From assembly GCA_948829205.1 (NCBI GenBank), contig CAQLOA010000026.1, positions 827 to 13,309 of the forward strand: DNA of 12,483 nucleotides, read 5' to 3'. The notes below the pieces were generated by a model, which saw only the letters and a program-made list of their open reading frames with translations, was not told the origin of the DNA and did no database searches. The stretch is from an uncultured Eggerthellaceae bacterium (GTDB lineage: Bacteria > Actinomycetota > Coriobacteriia > Coriobacteriales > Eggerthellaceae). Position numbers and translations under genes: made by a program. How positions within the stretch are numbered: the stretch's first letter is position 1; every line of letters begins with the position of its first letter. Below are positions 5,544 through 12,483 of this stretch, in pieces.

Positions 5544-6404
5544 CTACTCGCCGAGCGCGCAGCGGATGAAGCCCTTGATGGCGATCTTGCCGCCGAGCTC
5601 CTTGGCGCAGGAGTCGACGTACTCCCTCACCGTGACGTCGCCGTTCTTGACGAAGTCCTGCTCGCTCAGGCAGTTCTCCTTGTAGAACTTCTCCATGCGG
5701 CCTTCGGCGATCTTCTCCTGGATGTTCTCGGGCTTGCCCGACTCGGCCGCCTGGGCCTTGTAGATCTCGAGCTCGTGGGCCGCCACGTCGGCAGGGACAG
5801 ACTCGCGGGTGGCGGAAACCGGGTTGAGCGCCGCGACCTGCATGGCGACGTCGCGCCCGCACTTCTGGAAGCCCTCGGATGCGGGGTCGATGCCCTCCAC
5901 GTCGAAGTTGACGAGCACGCCGATCTTGCCGCCGGCGTGGATGTAGCTCGTGACGGCAGGCGCCTCGACCTCGGCGACGCGGCTGATCTGGCAGTTCTCG
6001 CCCATCACGTGGATGCAGTCGGTGAGGATCGCCTCGACGGTCTCGCCGCCCTCGGTCGCGCTCTTGATGTTCTCGACGTCGACGGGCGAGCACTCGAGCG
6101 CTGCGCGGGCGATTCTCTCGGCGTATGCCTTGAACTTGTCATTCATCGCCACGAAGTCGGTCTCGCAGTTGAGCTCGACCACGGCACCGTGGGTGCACTC
6201 GTCGTTGAGCATCGTCATGACGAGGCCCTCGTTGGTGGCGCGGCCGGCCTTCTTCTCGACAGCCGCCAGGCCGCGCGTGCGAAGGACGTCGACGGCCTTG
6301 TCCATGTCGCCTTCGGCCTCGGCGAGGGCTTTCTTGCACTCCATCATGCCTGCCCCGGTCATCTCGCGGAGCTCCTTGACCATGCTTGCGGTAATCTCTG
6401 CCAT
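5544..6404 (-). CDS. tsf: Translation elongation factor Ts
   Basis: EF-Ts exchanges GDP for GTP on EF-Tu. The 286-residue protein is of full length (E. coli has 283). The N-terminal UBA-like domain ends in the signature TGAGMMECKKAL (16-27), followed by RGLAAVEKKAGRATNEG. ELNCETDFVA (77-86) contains the Thr-Asp-Phe that enters the EF-Tu nucleotide site. GRDVAMQVAALNP and the C-terminal module GFIRCALGE are also typical. The start at 6404 has AGGAG at 6412-6416, 7 nt upstream. It follows rpsB by 58 nt, the widespread rpsB-tsf arrangement, and probably shares the rpsB promoter. A hairpin with a U run follows the stop. Confidence 0.98.
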   Translation of the reverse strand: MAEITASMVKELREMTGAGMMECKKALAEAEGDMDKAVDVLRTRGLAAVEKKAGRATNEGLVMTMLNDECTHGAVVELNCETDFVAMNDKFKAYAERIARAALECSPVDVENIKSATEGGETVEAILTDCIHVMGENCQISRVAEVEAPAVTSYIHAGGKIGVLVNFDVEGIDPASEGFQKCGRDVAMQVAALNPVSATRESVPADVAAHELEIYKAQAAESGKPENIQEKIAEGRMEKFYKENCLSEQDFVKNGDVTVREYVDSCAKELGGKIAIKGFIRCALGE

Positions 6405-6462
6405 CTGATGGCTCCTATCTACGGGTTCGCGCCGACCCTGGGCCGTGCGCTGCTTTCAACGA

Positions 6463-7374
6463 CTAAACGGAAGGGACCTCGGAGACCTTGACGCCCTCCG
6501 ATTCGACCGCCTCGGCTATGGCCTCCTGCTGGTCGACGGCAGAGGCCTCGGCCTCCTTGCCGTCCATGGTCTTGCCATCGCACTTCGCCTCGGAGTCGGA
6601 AAGGATGTCCGAGTGCTGCGGGTCGGCCTGCTCGGCAGGTGCGGCCGCGTCGGCGTCGGACGCCATCTCGGCCTCGGTCACGCCTGCAACGCCGCCGGCA
6701 AGCACGGCGTCGGCGACGAAGTTGCAAAGCAGGCTGACGCTGCGGATGGCGTCGTCGTTCGCCGGAATCCCGTAATCGACGTCGTCGGGGTCGCAGTTGG
6801 TGTCAAGCGTGCCGATGATCGGGAGGTTGAGCCTGCGCGCCTCGTGGACCGCGATCTCTTCGCGGCAGGTGTCGACGATGAACACGGCGTCGGGGAGCTT
6901 CTTCATGTTGCGCACGCCGTTGAGGTTGGCCTGCAGCTTTGCGAGCTCCTTGCGCTTCAGGATCTGCTCCTTCTTGGGAAGCAGCGCCATGCGGCCGTCG
7001 GACTCCTGCGCCTCAAGTTCCTCCATGTAGACCACGCGCTGGCGGATGGTGACGAAGTTCGTGAGCATGCCGCCCAGCCAGCGGTTGTTGACGTAGGGCA
7101 TGCCGCAGCGGTTGGCTGCGTCGGCGACGACTTCCTGGGCCTGCTTCTTGGTGCCGACGAACAGCACGGTGCCCCCGCGGCTGGCCAGGTTCTGCACGAA
7201 CGAGTACGTACGGTCGAGCGCAACGAGGGTCTGCTTGAGGTCGATGATGTAGATGTCGCCGCGGCTGCCGAAGATATACGGCTTCATCTTGGGGTTCCAG
7301 CGGCGGGTCTGATGCCCGAAATGGGCGCCTGCCTCGAGAAGCGAGGCAATGCTGACTTTGGTTGGGGTTGCCAT
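6463..7374 (-). CDS. rpsB: Ribosomal protein uS2 with acidic C-terminal tail
   Basis: uS2 binds late to the 30S subunit between head and body. From the ATG at 7374 it has 303 residues. The core is unmistakable: LLEAGAHFGHQTRRWNPKM near the N-terminus, YIIDLKQTL, VNNRWLGGMLTNF and LPDAVFIVDTCREEIAVHEA, then GIPANDDAIRS. The last 66 or so residues (from about 238) form a disordered-looking acidic Ala/Glu/Asp/Ser tail ending VSEVPSV; E. coli uS2 has 241 residues, though long tails are common in high-GC Gram-positives. GGAG at 7381-7384, 6 nt before 7374, supports this start. An in-frame ATG at 7386 overlaps that site and would add four residues; AGAGGA further upstream keeps it possible. It heads the rpsB-tsf unit behind a leader of about 100 nt. 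Confidence 0.97.
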   Translation of the reverse strand: MATPTKVSIASLLEAGAHFGHQTRRWNPKMKPYIFGSRGDIYIIDLKQTLVALDRTYSFVQNLASRGGTVLFVGTKKQAQEVVADAANRCGMPYVNNRWLGGMLTNFVTIRQRVVYMEELEAQESDGRMALLPKKEQILKRKELAKLQANLNGVRNMKKLPDAVFIVDTCREEIAVHEARRLNLPIIGTLDTNCDPDDVDYGIPANDDAIRSVSLLCNFVADAVLAGGVAGVTEAEMASDADAAAPAEQADPQHSDILSDSEAKCDGKTMDGKEAEASAVDQQEAIAEAVESEGVKVSEVPSV

Positions 7375-7482
7375 ACCATTCTCCATTCGTTAGTCCTCTG
7401 CCCCAGGTCATCCCCGTCTCCGCAGCCTTTTCCGGTTGGCCACTGGCGGTGCCGGGTCGCTGAGGCATGTGAAATTAGAAAC
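7375..7482 (-). promoter_or_regulatory. rpsB 5' leader, about 100 nt
   Basis: The distance from the predicted start of transcription (about 7482) to the rpsB ATG is long for a simple leader. S2 represses its own operon through the leader in E. coli, so control here would not be surprising. I see only short, unconvincing pairings (for example CCGG with CCGG and CAC/GTG around 7430-7460) and do not claim a fold. Confidence 0.35.
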
Positions 7483-7488
7483 CGTTAC

Positions 7489-7516
7489 ATGATACCACTA
7501 CCGCCGCCCCACGCAA
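7489..7516 (-). promoter_or_regulatory. Predicted extended -10 promoter for rpsB-tsf
   Basis: TATCAT (7489-7494) preceded by TGG forms an extended -10 on the minus strand, with TTGCGT (7511-7516) as a partial -35 at 16-nt spacing. The 10-mer GTGGTATCAT is identical to that in the rpmE promoter. It lies in the only gene-free stretch (7387-7569) between the MetRS-like gene and rpsB. Confidence 0.6.
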
Positions 7517-7569
7517 GCCTTTCGCCCATGTCAGGCAAACCGGGCCAGGGGACGTCCTCAAATGGCGAG

Positions 7570-9612
7570 CTACTTGTACTGCGAGGGGTGCTTCTTGAAG
7601 AAGTCGAACTTGGGAGGCAGCTCGCACACCTGGTGGCGGCCGTCGTCTATCTCCGACGCCGAGCAGAGCTCGTCGTTGCTATCGAAGTCGTAGTTCCAGC
7701 TGAAGAACTCGTCCTCGTCGAAGTCCATGTAGTCGCAGATGGCCTCGCACCCGCGAGGCACGATCGGATGCATCATGAGCGTGCAGACGCGGAGCAGGTA
7801 GTAGGAGTCCACGAGCGCCTGCCGCCTCAGCTCGGCGGCGTCGGCGCGCCCTTCGTCCTCGGCGTCCGAGGCCTCCTTGATGCGCGACGCCCAATGCTTG
7901 TTCGCATAGCGGATGAAGCTGTCCACGAGCTGCATTATGGAGTGCAGCTCGACCTTGTGCATGAGCGACTCGTACTCGGACAGCGCGTCCTTGGCCTCCT
8001 GCACGACGTCGGGGCTCACCTTGCCCAGCGGCATGTGCCCGTCGAAGTTGTTCTTCGACTCGTAGAAGCAGCTGCGGGCCAGCCTGTTGAACACGTTGGT
8101 GAGCAACGCCCCCTCCTTGAGGGCCGGGTCGGCCACGCGCGGGTCGTCCCGCTGCTCGTCCGTAAGCCTCGGGTCGAACGGCTTCGGAGAGAACGCCACC
8201 GACTTCTGGTCGAGTCCCAGGGCAAGGAAGTGCGCGCGCAGCTGTTCGGCAGTGTAGTGCTCGAGGAGCTGCTCGCCCGTGGGCGGCTTGACGTCGCCCG
8301 ACGACGACGCCTTCGTCTTCCCGAACAGAAGGTGATGGTTGGCGACGAGCCTGCTTTGGCGCAACGGCTTCGCGTCGGGGCCTCCGAACACGCCTCGCGA
8401 CCCCAGGGCCTCCCACAGGGCCGGCTGGGCCACGCCGTAGAAGTACAGGTTGTCCTGCCCTATGAACTGGTAAACGCACGAATCGTCGGAGCACCAGAAG
8501 TCCCGCCAGGTCTCGCGCGGCAGCCCCATGGCGTCGTTCGCGGCTATGGTGAACGAGATGGGCGCCCACAGCGACTCGGGCCAGCACCATATGGTGAGGC
8601 CGTCGACGCCGTCTATCTCCGGCGCCTTCACGCCCCATTCGATGTTGCCCGTTATCCTGAACGGCACGAGCGTCTTCGACGTGCGGAAGCGGATCCCCGA
8701 CTTCTCCAGCACCTCCCTGGCGGCGTCGCGGTCGACGATGGACGCGAACTCTATCTCGAAGCTGGCCTTGCCCTTCTCGGCCTCGCGGAACACGTGCGGG
8801 GGCAGGCTTGCGGCCAAGGCTGCGTATTCCTCGTAGGCCTCGTTCTTCACGAAGATCACGGGAGGGCCAAGGAACTCCACGATGGTGGAGGGCACGATGC
8901 CTCTGGCTTCCTCGTCCTGCTCGAGCTGCGAGACGTAGCCCTTCAGGAACCCGGAGAACGCCGGAAGGTCGAAGTACCAGTTGTTGACCGGCTTCATGAC
9001 CGGGGTGCTTCCGGTGACGGTCGACACGGGGTCCATGAGGTCGGCGGGGCTGTACTGGTGCCCGAGGCTGCACTCGTCGGCATAGGCCGCGTCGGCCTTG
9101 CAGCCCTGCACGGGGCAGCACCTTCCCACGACCTGGCGCCCGTTCAGGAACGTGCCGGCCTCCTCGTCGAAGAACTGGAGCGTCGGCGAGAGGGAAAGGT
9201 GCCCCGTCTCGGCGAGCCCTTCGACTATGGCGTACGAAAGCTCCTGGTGGACGTCGCCCGCATGCCCTATGCCGGAGCCTTCGAAGATGTCGGGTTCGAC
9301 GTCGAAGGCGGCGAGCGTTGCGGCCTGCTTCTCGTGGTTTCCCATCACGTACTCCGCGATGGTTCCCGAAAAGCCGTCGTTCTCGACGGCCTTGCGGTAG
9401 CCTTCGTCGATGGGCGACCCGAAGCAGTCCGTCCCGCTGACGAAGCGCACGTTGTCCTTGCCTATCCGGTCGCGCAGGAAGCGCGCGAACGCGTCGGCAG
9501 GGACGAACACTCCCCCGATGTGCCCGAAGTGGAGCGGCTTGTTGCCGTAGGGCATGCCCGCCGTGACCACGGCACGCCTGGGCCAGACCACGTCTGCGTC
9601 GTACTTCGTCAT
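7570..9612 (-). CDS. Divergent methionyl-tRNA-synthetase-like class I tRNA ligase
   Basis: A 680-residue class I aminoacyl-tRNA synthetase closest in pattern to MetRS, which charges tRNA-Met. The HIGH motif reads HFGH (28-31) in TAGMPYGNKPLHFGHIGG; SGTDCFGSPI (59-68) matches the MetRS ADDxHGTPI strand. RCCPVQGC...ADECSLGHQYSP resembles the zinc knuckle but with altered Cys spacing. TGNIEWGVKAPE corresponds to ITRDLxWG, and FIGQDNLYFYG to FIGKDIxYFH. Odd points: KMSKS appears as KASSS (in GKTKASSSG, about 426-434), the DAPIGY motif reads WAPISF, and about 90 residues are inserted before TGNIEWG. The C-terminus ends soon after the anticodon-binding helices, without a Trbp111 domain. GAGG at 9619-9622 supports the start, 3 nt after sppA. 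It could be the lineage's only MetRS, an unusual paralogue, or a ligase of changed specificity. Confidence 0.82.
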   Translation of the reverse strand: MTKYDADVVWPRRAVVTAGMPYGNKPLHFGHIGGVFVPADAFARFLRDRIGKDNVRFVSGTDCFGSPIDEGYRKAVENDGFSGTIAEYVMGNHEKQAATLAAFDVEPDIFEGSGIGHAGDVHQELSYAIVEGLAETGHLSLSPTLQFFDEEAGTFLNGRQVVGRCCPVQGCKADAAYADECSLGHQYSPADLMDPVSTVTGSTPVMKPVNNWYFDLPAFSGFLKGYVSQLEQDEEARGIVPSTIVEFLGPPVIFVKNEAYEEYAALAASLPPHVFREAEKGKASFEIEFASIVDRDAAREVLEKSGIRFRTSKTLVPFRITGNIEWGVKAPEIDGVDGLTIWCWPESLWAPISFTIAANDAMGLPRETWRDFWCSDDSCVYQFIGQDNLYFYGVAQPALWEALGSRGVFGGPDAKPLRQSRLVANHHLLFGKTKASSSGDVKPPTGEQLLEHYTAEQLRAHFLALGLDQKSVAFSPKPFDPRLTDEQRDDPRVADPALKEGALLTNVFNRLARSCFYESKNNFDGHMPLGKVSPDVVQEAKDALSEYESLMHKVELHSIMQLVDSFIRYANKHWASRIKEASDAEDEGRADAAELRRQALVDSYYLLRVCTLMMHPIVPRGCEAICDYMDFDEDEFFSWNYDFDSNDELCSASEIDDGRHQVCELPPKFDFFKKHPSQYK

Positions 9613-9615
9613 GCC

Positions 9616-10656
9616 CTACCTCGCCATCCTTGCGTCTTCGAGCCTGTCGGCAAGCGCCTCTAGCGCCTCGTCGTCCGACGTGCGCGACTCACCCAGCACG
9701 TCCAGCAGGGTCTTCAGGCTGGACTGCTGAGACAGCACGAGCGAGGTGTACGGTAGCCGCTCGTTGTATCCGGCAAGCCTGGATGCCTTCTCGACGGCGT
9801 CCTCGAGGTAGCCGATCTCGTCGGCGAGCCCGTTCTCGACGGCGTCGAACCCGGTGTACGTCATGCCGTTGGCAAGCGCCCTGACCTCGTCGGTCGACAT
9901 GCTGCGGCCCTCGGCCACGACCTCCACGAAGTCGGCGTCTATCTGGTTGACGAGGTTCTGGTACCACGCGCGCTCGTCCTCGGTCAACGGCCTGTTCCCG
10001 AAGGAGGAGTCCTTCGATTCGGCCGACGTGATGCTCTCGATGCGGATTCCGAGCTTCTCGTAGAGTCCCGACAGGTCGGTCACCTCCATCGCGACGCCGA
10101 TGGCGCCGATGGCGGTCGTCTTGGACGTGAACACGTAGTCGGCCTGCGACGATATCTCGTAGGCGGCGCTGGCGTTGGTGGACGCGCTGGACACAACGAT
10201 GGGCTTGTCGAAGTCCTTGACGTAGTGCGCCATCTCCTCGCCTGCCGTGGCCACTCCCCCGCCCGAGTTCACGCGCAGCACGACAGCCTTGACGTCGTCG
10301 CGCGAGGCGGCCTGGTCAAGCAGGGTGCGCAGGCCGTCGGGGCTGCACGACGAGCCGTCGTACTGTATGGAGCCCTCGATCGAAATGACGCCCACCTTGG
10401 GCCTGCCGTCGCTTGCCGTCTGCTCGCCTGCGCCGGAGAACCCAAGCATCCCCATCGACGTGTTGGCGACGCTCGTGCAGGACACGATGGACACCACGAC
10501 CACCAGGCAAAGCGCGGCGACTACGGCGATGCCGACTATCCATCCCCTTCCTCCGTGCTTGGGCGGTGGGGCCACCGGAGGGGCTGGCGACACGAATAGC
10601 GGGCGCCCCTGGGGCTGCGGCATCTGGCTGCCTGCGATCTCTTGCTCTTCGTTCAT
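9616..10656 (-). CDS. sppA: Signal peptide peptidase SppA, S49 family
   Basis: A membrane serine protease that degrades cleaved signal peptides and membrane peptides. The 346-residue protein is the short, one-domain form seen in Gram-positives. A Pro-rich cytoplasmic head (1-38) is followed by a membrane segment (about 40-60) and the S49 domain. LRVNSGGGVATAGEE (127-141) is the conserved NSPGG-type loop, with Gly in place of Pro. The likely catalytic Ser163 lies in ASAAY, and the likely catalytic Lys215 in ESKDSSFG. Their 52-residue separation equals that of B. subtilis SppA (Ser147/Lys199). The family's ASGGYY reads ASAAYE here. The membrane segment ends IVSC (57-60), a possible lipobox. GAGG at 10663-10666, 6 nt upstream, supports the start. 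It lies 33 nt after rho and 3 nt before the MetRS-like gene. Confidence 0.93.
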   Translation of the reverse strand: MNEEQEIAGSQMPQPQGRPLFVSPAPPVAPPPKHGGRGWIVGIAVVAALCLVVVVSIVSCTSVANTSMGMLGFSGAGEQTASDGRPKVGVISIEGSIQYDGSSCSPDGLRTLLDQAASRDDVKAVVLRVNSGGGVATAGEEMAHYVKDFDKPIVVSSASTNASAAYEISSQADYVFTSKTTAIGAIGVAMEVTDLSGLYEKLGIRIESITSAESKDSSFGNRPLTEDERAWYQNLVNQIDADFVEVVAEGRSMSTDEVRALANGMTYTGFDAVENGLADEIGYLEDAVEKASRLAGYNERLPYTSLVLSQQSSLKTLLDVLGESRTSDDEALEALADRLEDARMAR

Positions 10657-10689
10657 TGGATCCCTCGAATCCTCGGCGGACGCGCAGGC

Positions 10690-12363
10690 CTACAGCTCGA
10701 AGCTCTCGTCCATGCGGCTGGAGGACTTCGCGCGGCGCGCGGTCTTGATAAGGAACTCGGCGTTGGTCTCGGTCTGCGACAGGGACTTGTTCAGCATGTC
10801 CATCGACCTCTCGGGGTTGTTGGCGTTCGCGAGCACGCGCCGCACCGCCCAGATCAGCGGGGCCTCCTGGGCGTCGAGCAGCAGCTCTTCCTTGCGCGTT
10901 CCCGACGCGACGACGTCGATGGCCGGGAATATGCGCCTGTCCGCAAGGTTGCGGTCGAGCCTTATCTCCATGTTGCCGGTGCCCTTGAACTCCTCGAAGA
11001 TGACCTCGTCCATCTTCGAGCCCGTGTCTATCAGCGCCGAAGCCAATATGGTGAGAGAGCCGCCTCCCTCGATGTTTCTGGCTGCGCCAAGGAACCTCTT
11101 GGGCGGGTACAGCGCCGTGGAATCGACGCCACCGGACAGGATGCGGCCCGAAGCGGGCTGCGCCAGGTTGTACGCGCGCGCCAGGCGCGTGATGGAGTCG
11201 AGCAGGATGACGACGTCCTCGTCTTGCTCGACCAGACGCTTGGCGCGCTCGATCACAAGCTCGGCGACGGCGATGTGGTTCTCGGACGGCATGTCGAAGG
11301 TGGACGCGATGACCTCTCCGTGGATGGAGCGCTCCATGTCGGTCACTTCTTCGGGACGCTCGTCAACGAGCAGGCACATCAGGTACACCTCGGGGTTGTT
11401 CGCGTGGATGGCCGCTGCGATGTCCTTCAGCACGGTCGTCTTGCCGGCCTTCGGCGGCGACACTATCAGGCCGCGCTGCCCCTTTCCGATCGGGGACGCC
11501 AGGTCGATGACGCGCGCCGTGAGGGTGTCCTTGCCGTGCTCCATGACCAGTCTTTCGTCAGGAAACACGGGCGTGAGGTCGGAGAACTTGGGCCTGTGGC
11601 TCACCTCGTCGACGGGCACGCCGTTGATGGCGGTGACCTTCTGGATGGCTGCGAACTTCTCGCCCTCGCGGGCAGGACGCGTGTTGCCGGACACCGTGTC
11701 GCCCTTGCGCAGGCCGTTGCGGCGTATGGTGGACAGTCCTACGTAGACGTCCTTCTCGGACGGCAGGTATCCCTGTGTGCGCAGGAAACCGTACCCATCC
11801 TGCAGGATGTCGAGGATGCCTTCGACCTCGATGAATCCTTCGGCTATCGCGAGCGCCTCGTAGATGGCGTCGACCATGTCGGCCTTTTTCATACCAGACG
11901 CGTCGATGTTGAGCTCGGCAGCCTTCTCGCGCAGCTCGGGCACCTTGAGCTCGGCCAGCTCGTCCTTGCTCACGCTGGGCGCGTACTCGCGCTGGCCGCG
12001 CTGGCGGCGCTGGCGATGCTGGTTGCCCCTTCCCTGGCTGCGCTGCTGATGTTGCCCGTTGCCGTTGACCTTGGTGGTTCGCCGGCGCGCAGGCTTGCCT
12101 TCGGAATGCGAGGCCTCGGCGGCGTCGGCCTTCTTGTCCTTGTCGTCGGAGGAGGCCTTCTCCTTGGACGGCACCTTCTTGGGCTTCTCGTCCTTTTCGG
12201 GATTTTCCCCGTCGGAAGGCGCCTGCTCAGGCGCAGCCTTCTCGGCCTCGACCGTCTTCTTGTTCTTCGACCCCTTGGGGCGCCCCCTCTTCTTGGGTGC
12301 GTCTTCGGCTGTTGCGACCTCGGCGGCTTCCGCCTTGTTTTCCTTGCTTTCGGTGGTGCTCAT
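10690..12363 (-). CDS. rho: Transcription termination factor Rho with long N-terminal insert
   Basis: Rho is a ring-shaped RNA helicase that ends transcription at Rho-dependent sites. At 557 residues it exceeds the 419 of E. coli, as in other actinobacteria, because of a hydrophilic N-terminal region. That region holds an AT-hook-like KKRGRPKGSKNKK (24-36), a Lys/Glu/Ala-rich stretch and a Gln/Arg/Asn-rich stretch (100-126). Then come the Rho N-terminal helical domain (about 132-172), the RNA-binding domain with GYGFLRTQGYLPSEKDVYV (190-208), the Walker A loop SPPKAGKTT (302-310), VDERPEEVTDMER, a Walker B strand ending ILLDSITRLARAYN, and the C-terminal ILASALIDTGSKMDEVIFEEFKGTGN secondary-site/R-loop region. 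Its ATG directly abuts the stop of the transaldolase-family gene (TAG-ATG), so translation is coupled; GGGAG lies 12 nt upstream, rather far. Confidence 0.98.
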   Translation of the reverse strand: MSTTESKENKAEAAEVATAEDAPKKRGRPKGSKNKKTVEAEKAAPEQAPSDGENPEKDEKPKKVPSKEKASSDDKDKKADAAEASHSEGKPARRRTTKVNGNGQHQQRSQGRGNQHRQRRQRGQREYAPSVSKDELAELKVPELREKAAELNIDASGMKKADMVDAIYEALAIAEGFIEVEGILDILQDGYGFLRTQGYLPSEKDVYVGLSTIRRNGLRKGDTVSGNTRPAREGEKFAAIQKVTAINGVPVDEVSHRPKFSDLTPVFPDERLVMEHGKDTLTARVIDLASPIGKGQRGLIVSPPKAGKTTVLKDIAAAIHANNPEVYLMCLLVDERPEEVTDMERSIHGEVIASTFDMPSENHIAVAELVIERAKRLVEQDEDVVILLDSITRLARAYNLAQPASGRILSGGVDSTALYPPKRFLGAARNIEGGGSLTILASALIDTGSKMDEVIFEEFKGTGNMEIRLDRNLADRRIFPAIDVVASGTRKEELLLDAQEAPLIWAVRRVLANANNPERSMDMLNKSLSQTETNAEFLIKTARRAKSSSRMDESFEL

Positions 12364-12483
12364 CTACTTGACTTTCTCCCAATCTGCAACGAATGCCTCT
12401 ATGCCCCTGTCCGTGAGGGGGTGGCTTACCATCTTCTTCAAGACCCCGAACGGGACCGTTGCTATGTCTGCACCCATCAAGGC
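12364..12483 (-). CDS. Fructose-6-phosphate aldolase / transaldolase family protein (C-terminal 39 residues only)
   Basis: Only the 3' end is in the window. The readable tail ALMGADIATVPFGVLKKMVS and then HPLTDRGIEAFVADWEKVK closely fits the C-terminus of the small transaldolase/FSA (TalC) subfamily, where GADIxTVP and HPLTDxGIxxFxxDW are conserved. Members either interconvert sugar phosphates in the pentose phosphate pathway or cleave fructose 6-phosphate; the catalytic Lys and the specificity residues lie outside the window. The stop (12364-12366) touches the rho start codon with no gap, placing the gene at or near the front of the rho unit. Confidence 0.88.
   Translation of the reverse strand, partial: ALMGADIATVPFGVLKKMVSHPLTDRGIEAFVADWEKVK

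Noticed and set aside
4229..5569. Long plus-strand frame opposite murA
   Set aside because: It spans the murA gene antisense and shows no protein family features.
6445..9663. Very long plus-strand frame of about 1070 codons opposite rpsB and the MetRS-like gene
   Set aside because: It is antisense to firmly identified genes, shows no domain pattern, and is Arg/Val/His/Leu-rich as expected from the high-GC reverse strand.
1..12483. Search for tRNA genes, CRISPR arrays, insertion sequences, phage genes or attachment sites
   Set aside because: No cloverleaf, repeat-spacer pattern, transposase, integrase or terminal repeats were seen; the window is core chromosome.

Overview
This is a high-GC window in which every supported gene lies on the minus strand. 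Gene order along that strand, from the right edge to the left: fructose-6-phosphate aldolase/transaldolase-family gene (3' end only), rho, sppA, a divergent methionyl-tRNA-synthetase-like gene, rpsB, tsf, murA, an LCP cell-wall ligase-like gene, a NifU-like gene, two small Cys-motif proteins, an lgt gene running in frame into a superoxide reductase (desulfoferrodoxin), and rpmE (cut by the left edge). Superoxide reductase, Rho with a long basic insert, ribosomal proteins with Ala/Glu/Lys-rich tails and high GC suggest an anaerobic actinobacterium, most likely of the class Coriobacteriia (Eggerthella/Olsenella relatives). That placement is inferred from gene content, without any search.

Layout. 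(a) 12483-7570: transaldolase, rho, sppA and the MetRS-like gene are packed with gaps of 0, 33 and 3 nt and look like one transcription unit. (b) 7569-7375: a gene-free stretch with an extended -10 promoter and a leader of about 100 nt for rpsB. (c) 7374-5544: rpsB and tsf, closed by a hairpin with a short U run at 5520-5488. (d) 5461-2745: murA and the LCP gene, 2 nt apart, a cell-envelope pair. (e) 2729-504: a second extended -10 promoter drives nfu, a 9-Cys protein, a zinc-ribbon-like protein and lgt-SOR. The unit ends in a strong compound Rho-independent terminator. (f) 505-1: a third extended -10 promoter, a leader with a perfect 8-bp hairpin, and rpmE.

How the genes work together: translation (S2, EF-Ts, L31, MetRS-like), transcription termination (Rho), envelope assembly (MurA, LCP, Lgt, SppA), and a metal/redox group (Nfu, two Cys-motif proteins, superoxide reductase).

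The most interesting point is the uninterrupted frame joining a complete-looking Lgt to a complete 126-residue two-iron superoxide reductase. A near-perfect Shine-Dalgarno sequence sits inside the frame just before the reductase Met, and a stem-loop lies in the linker. One message may therefore give both a membrane-tethered fusion and a free reductase. Also notable are the MetRS-like protein with a degenerate KMSKS loop, the LCP protein lacking several usual active-site residues, and the long charged tail on L31.
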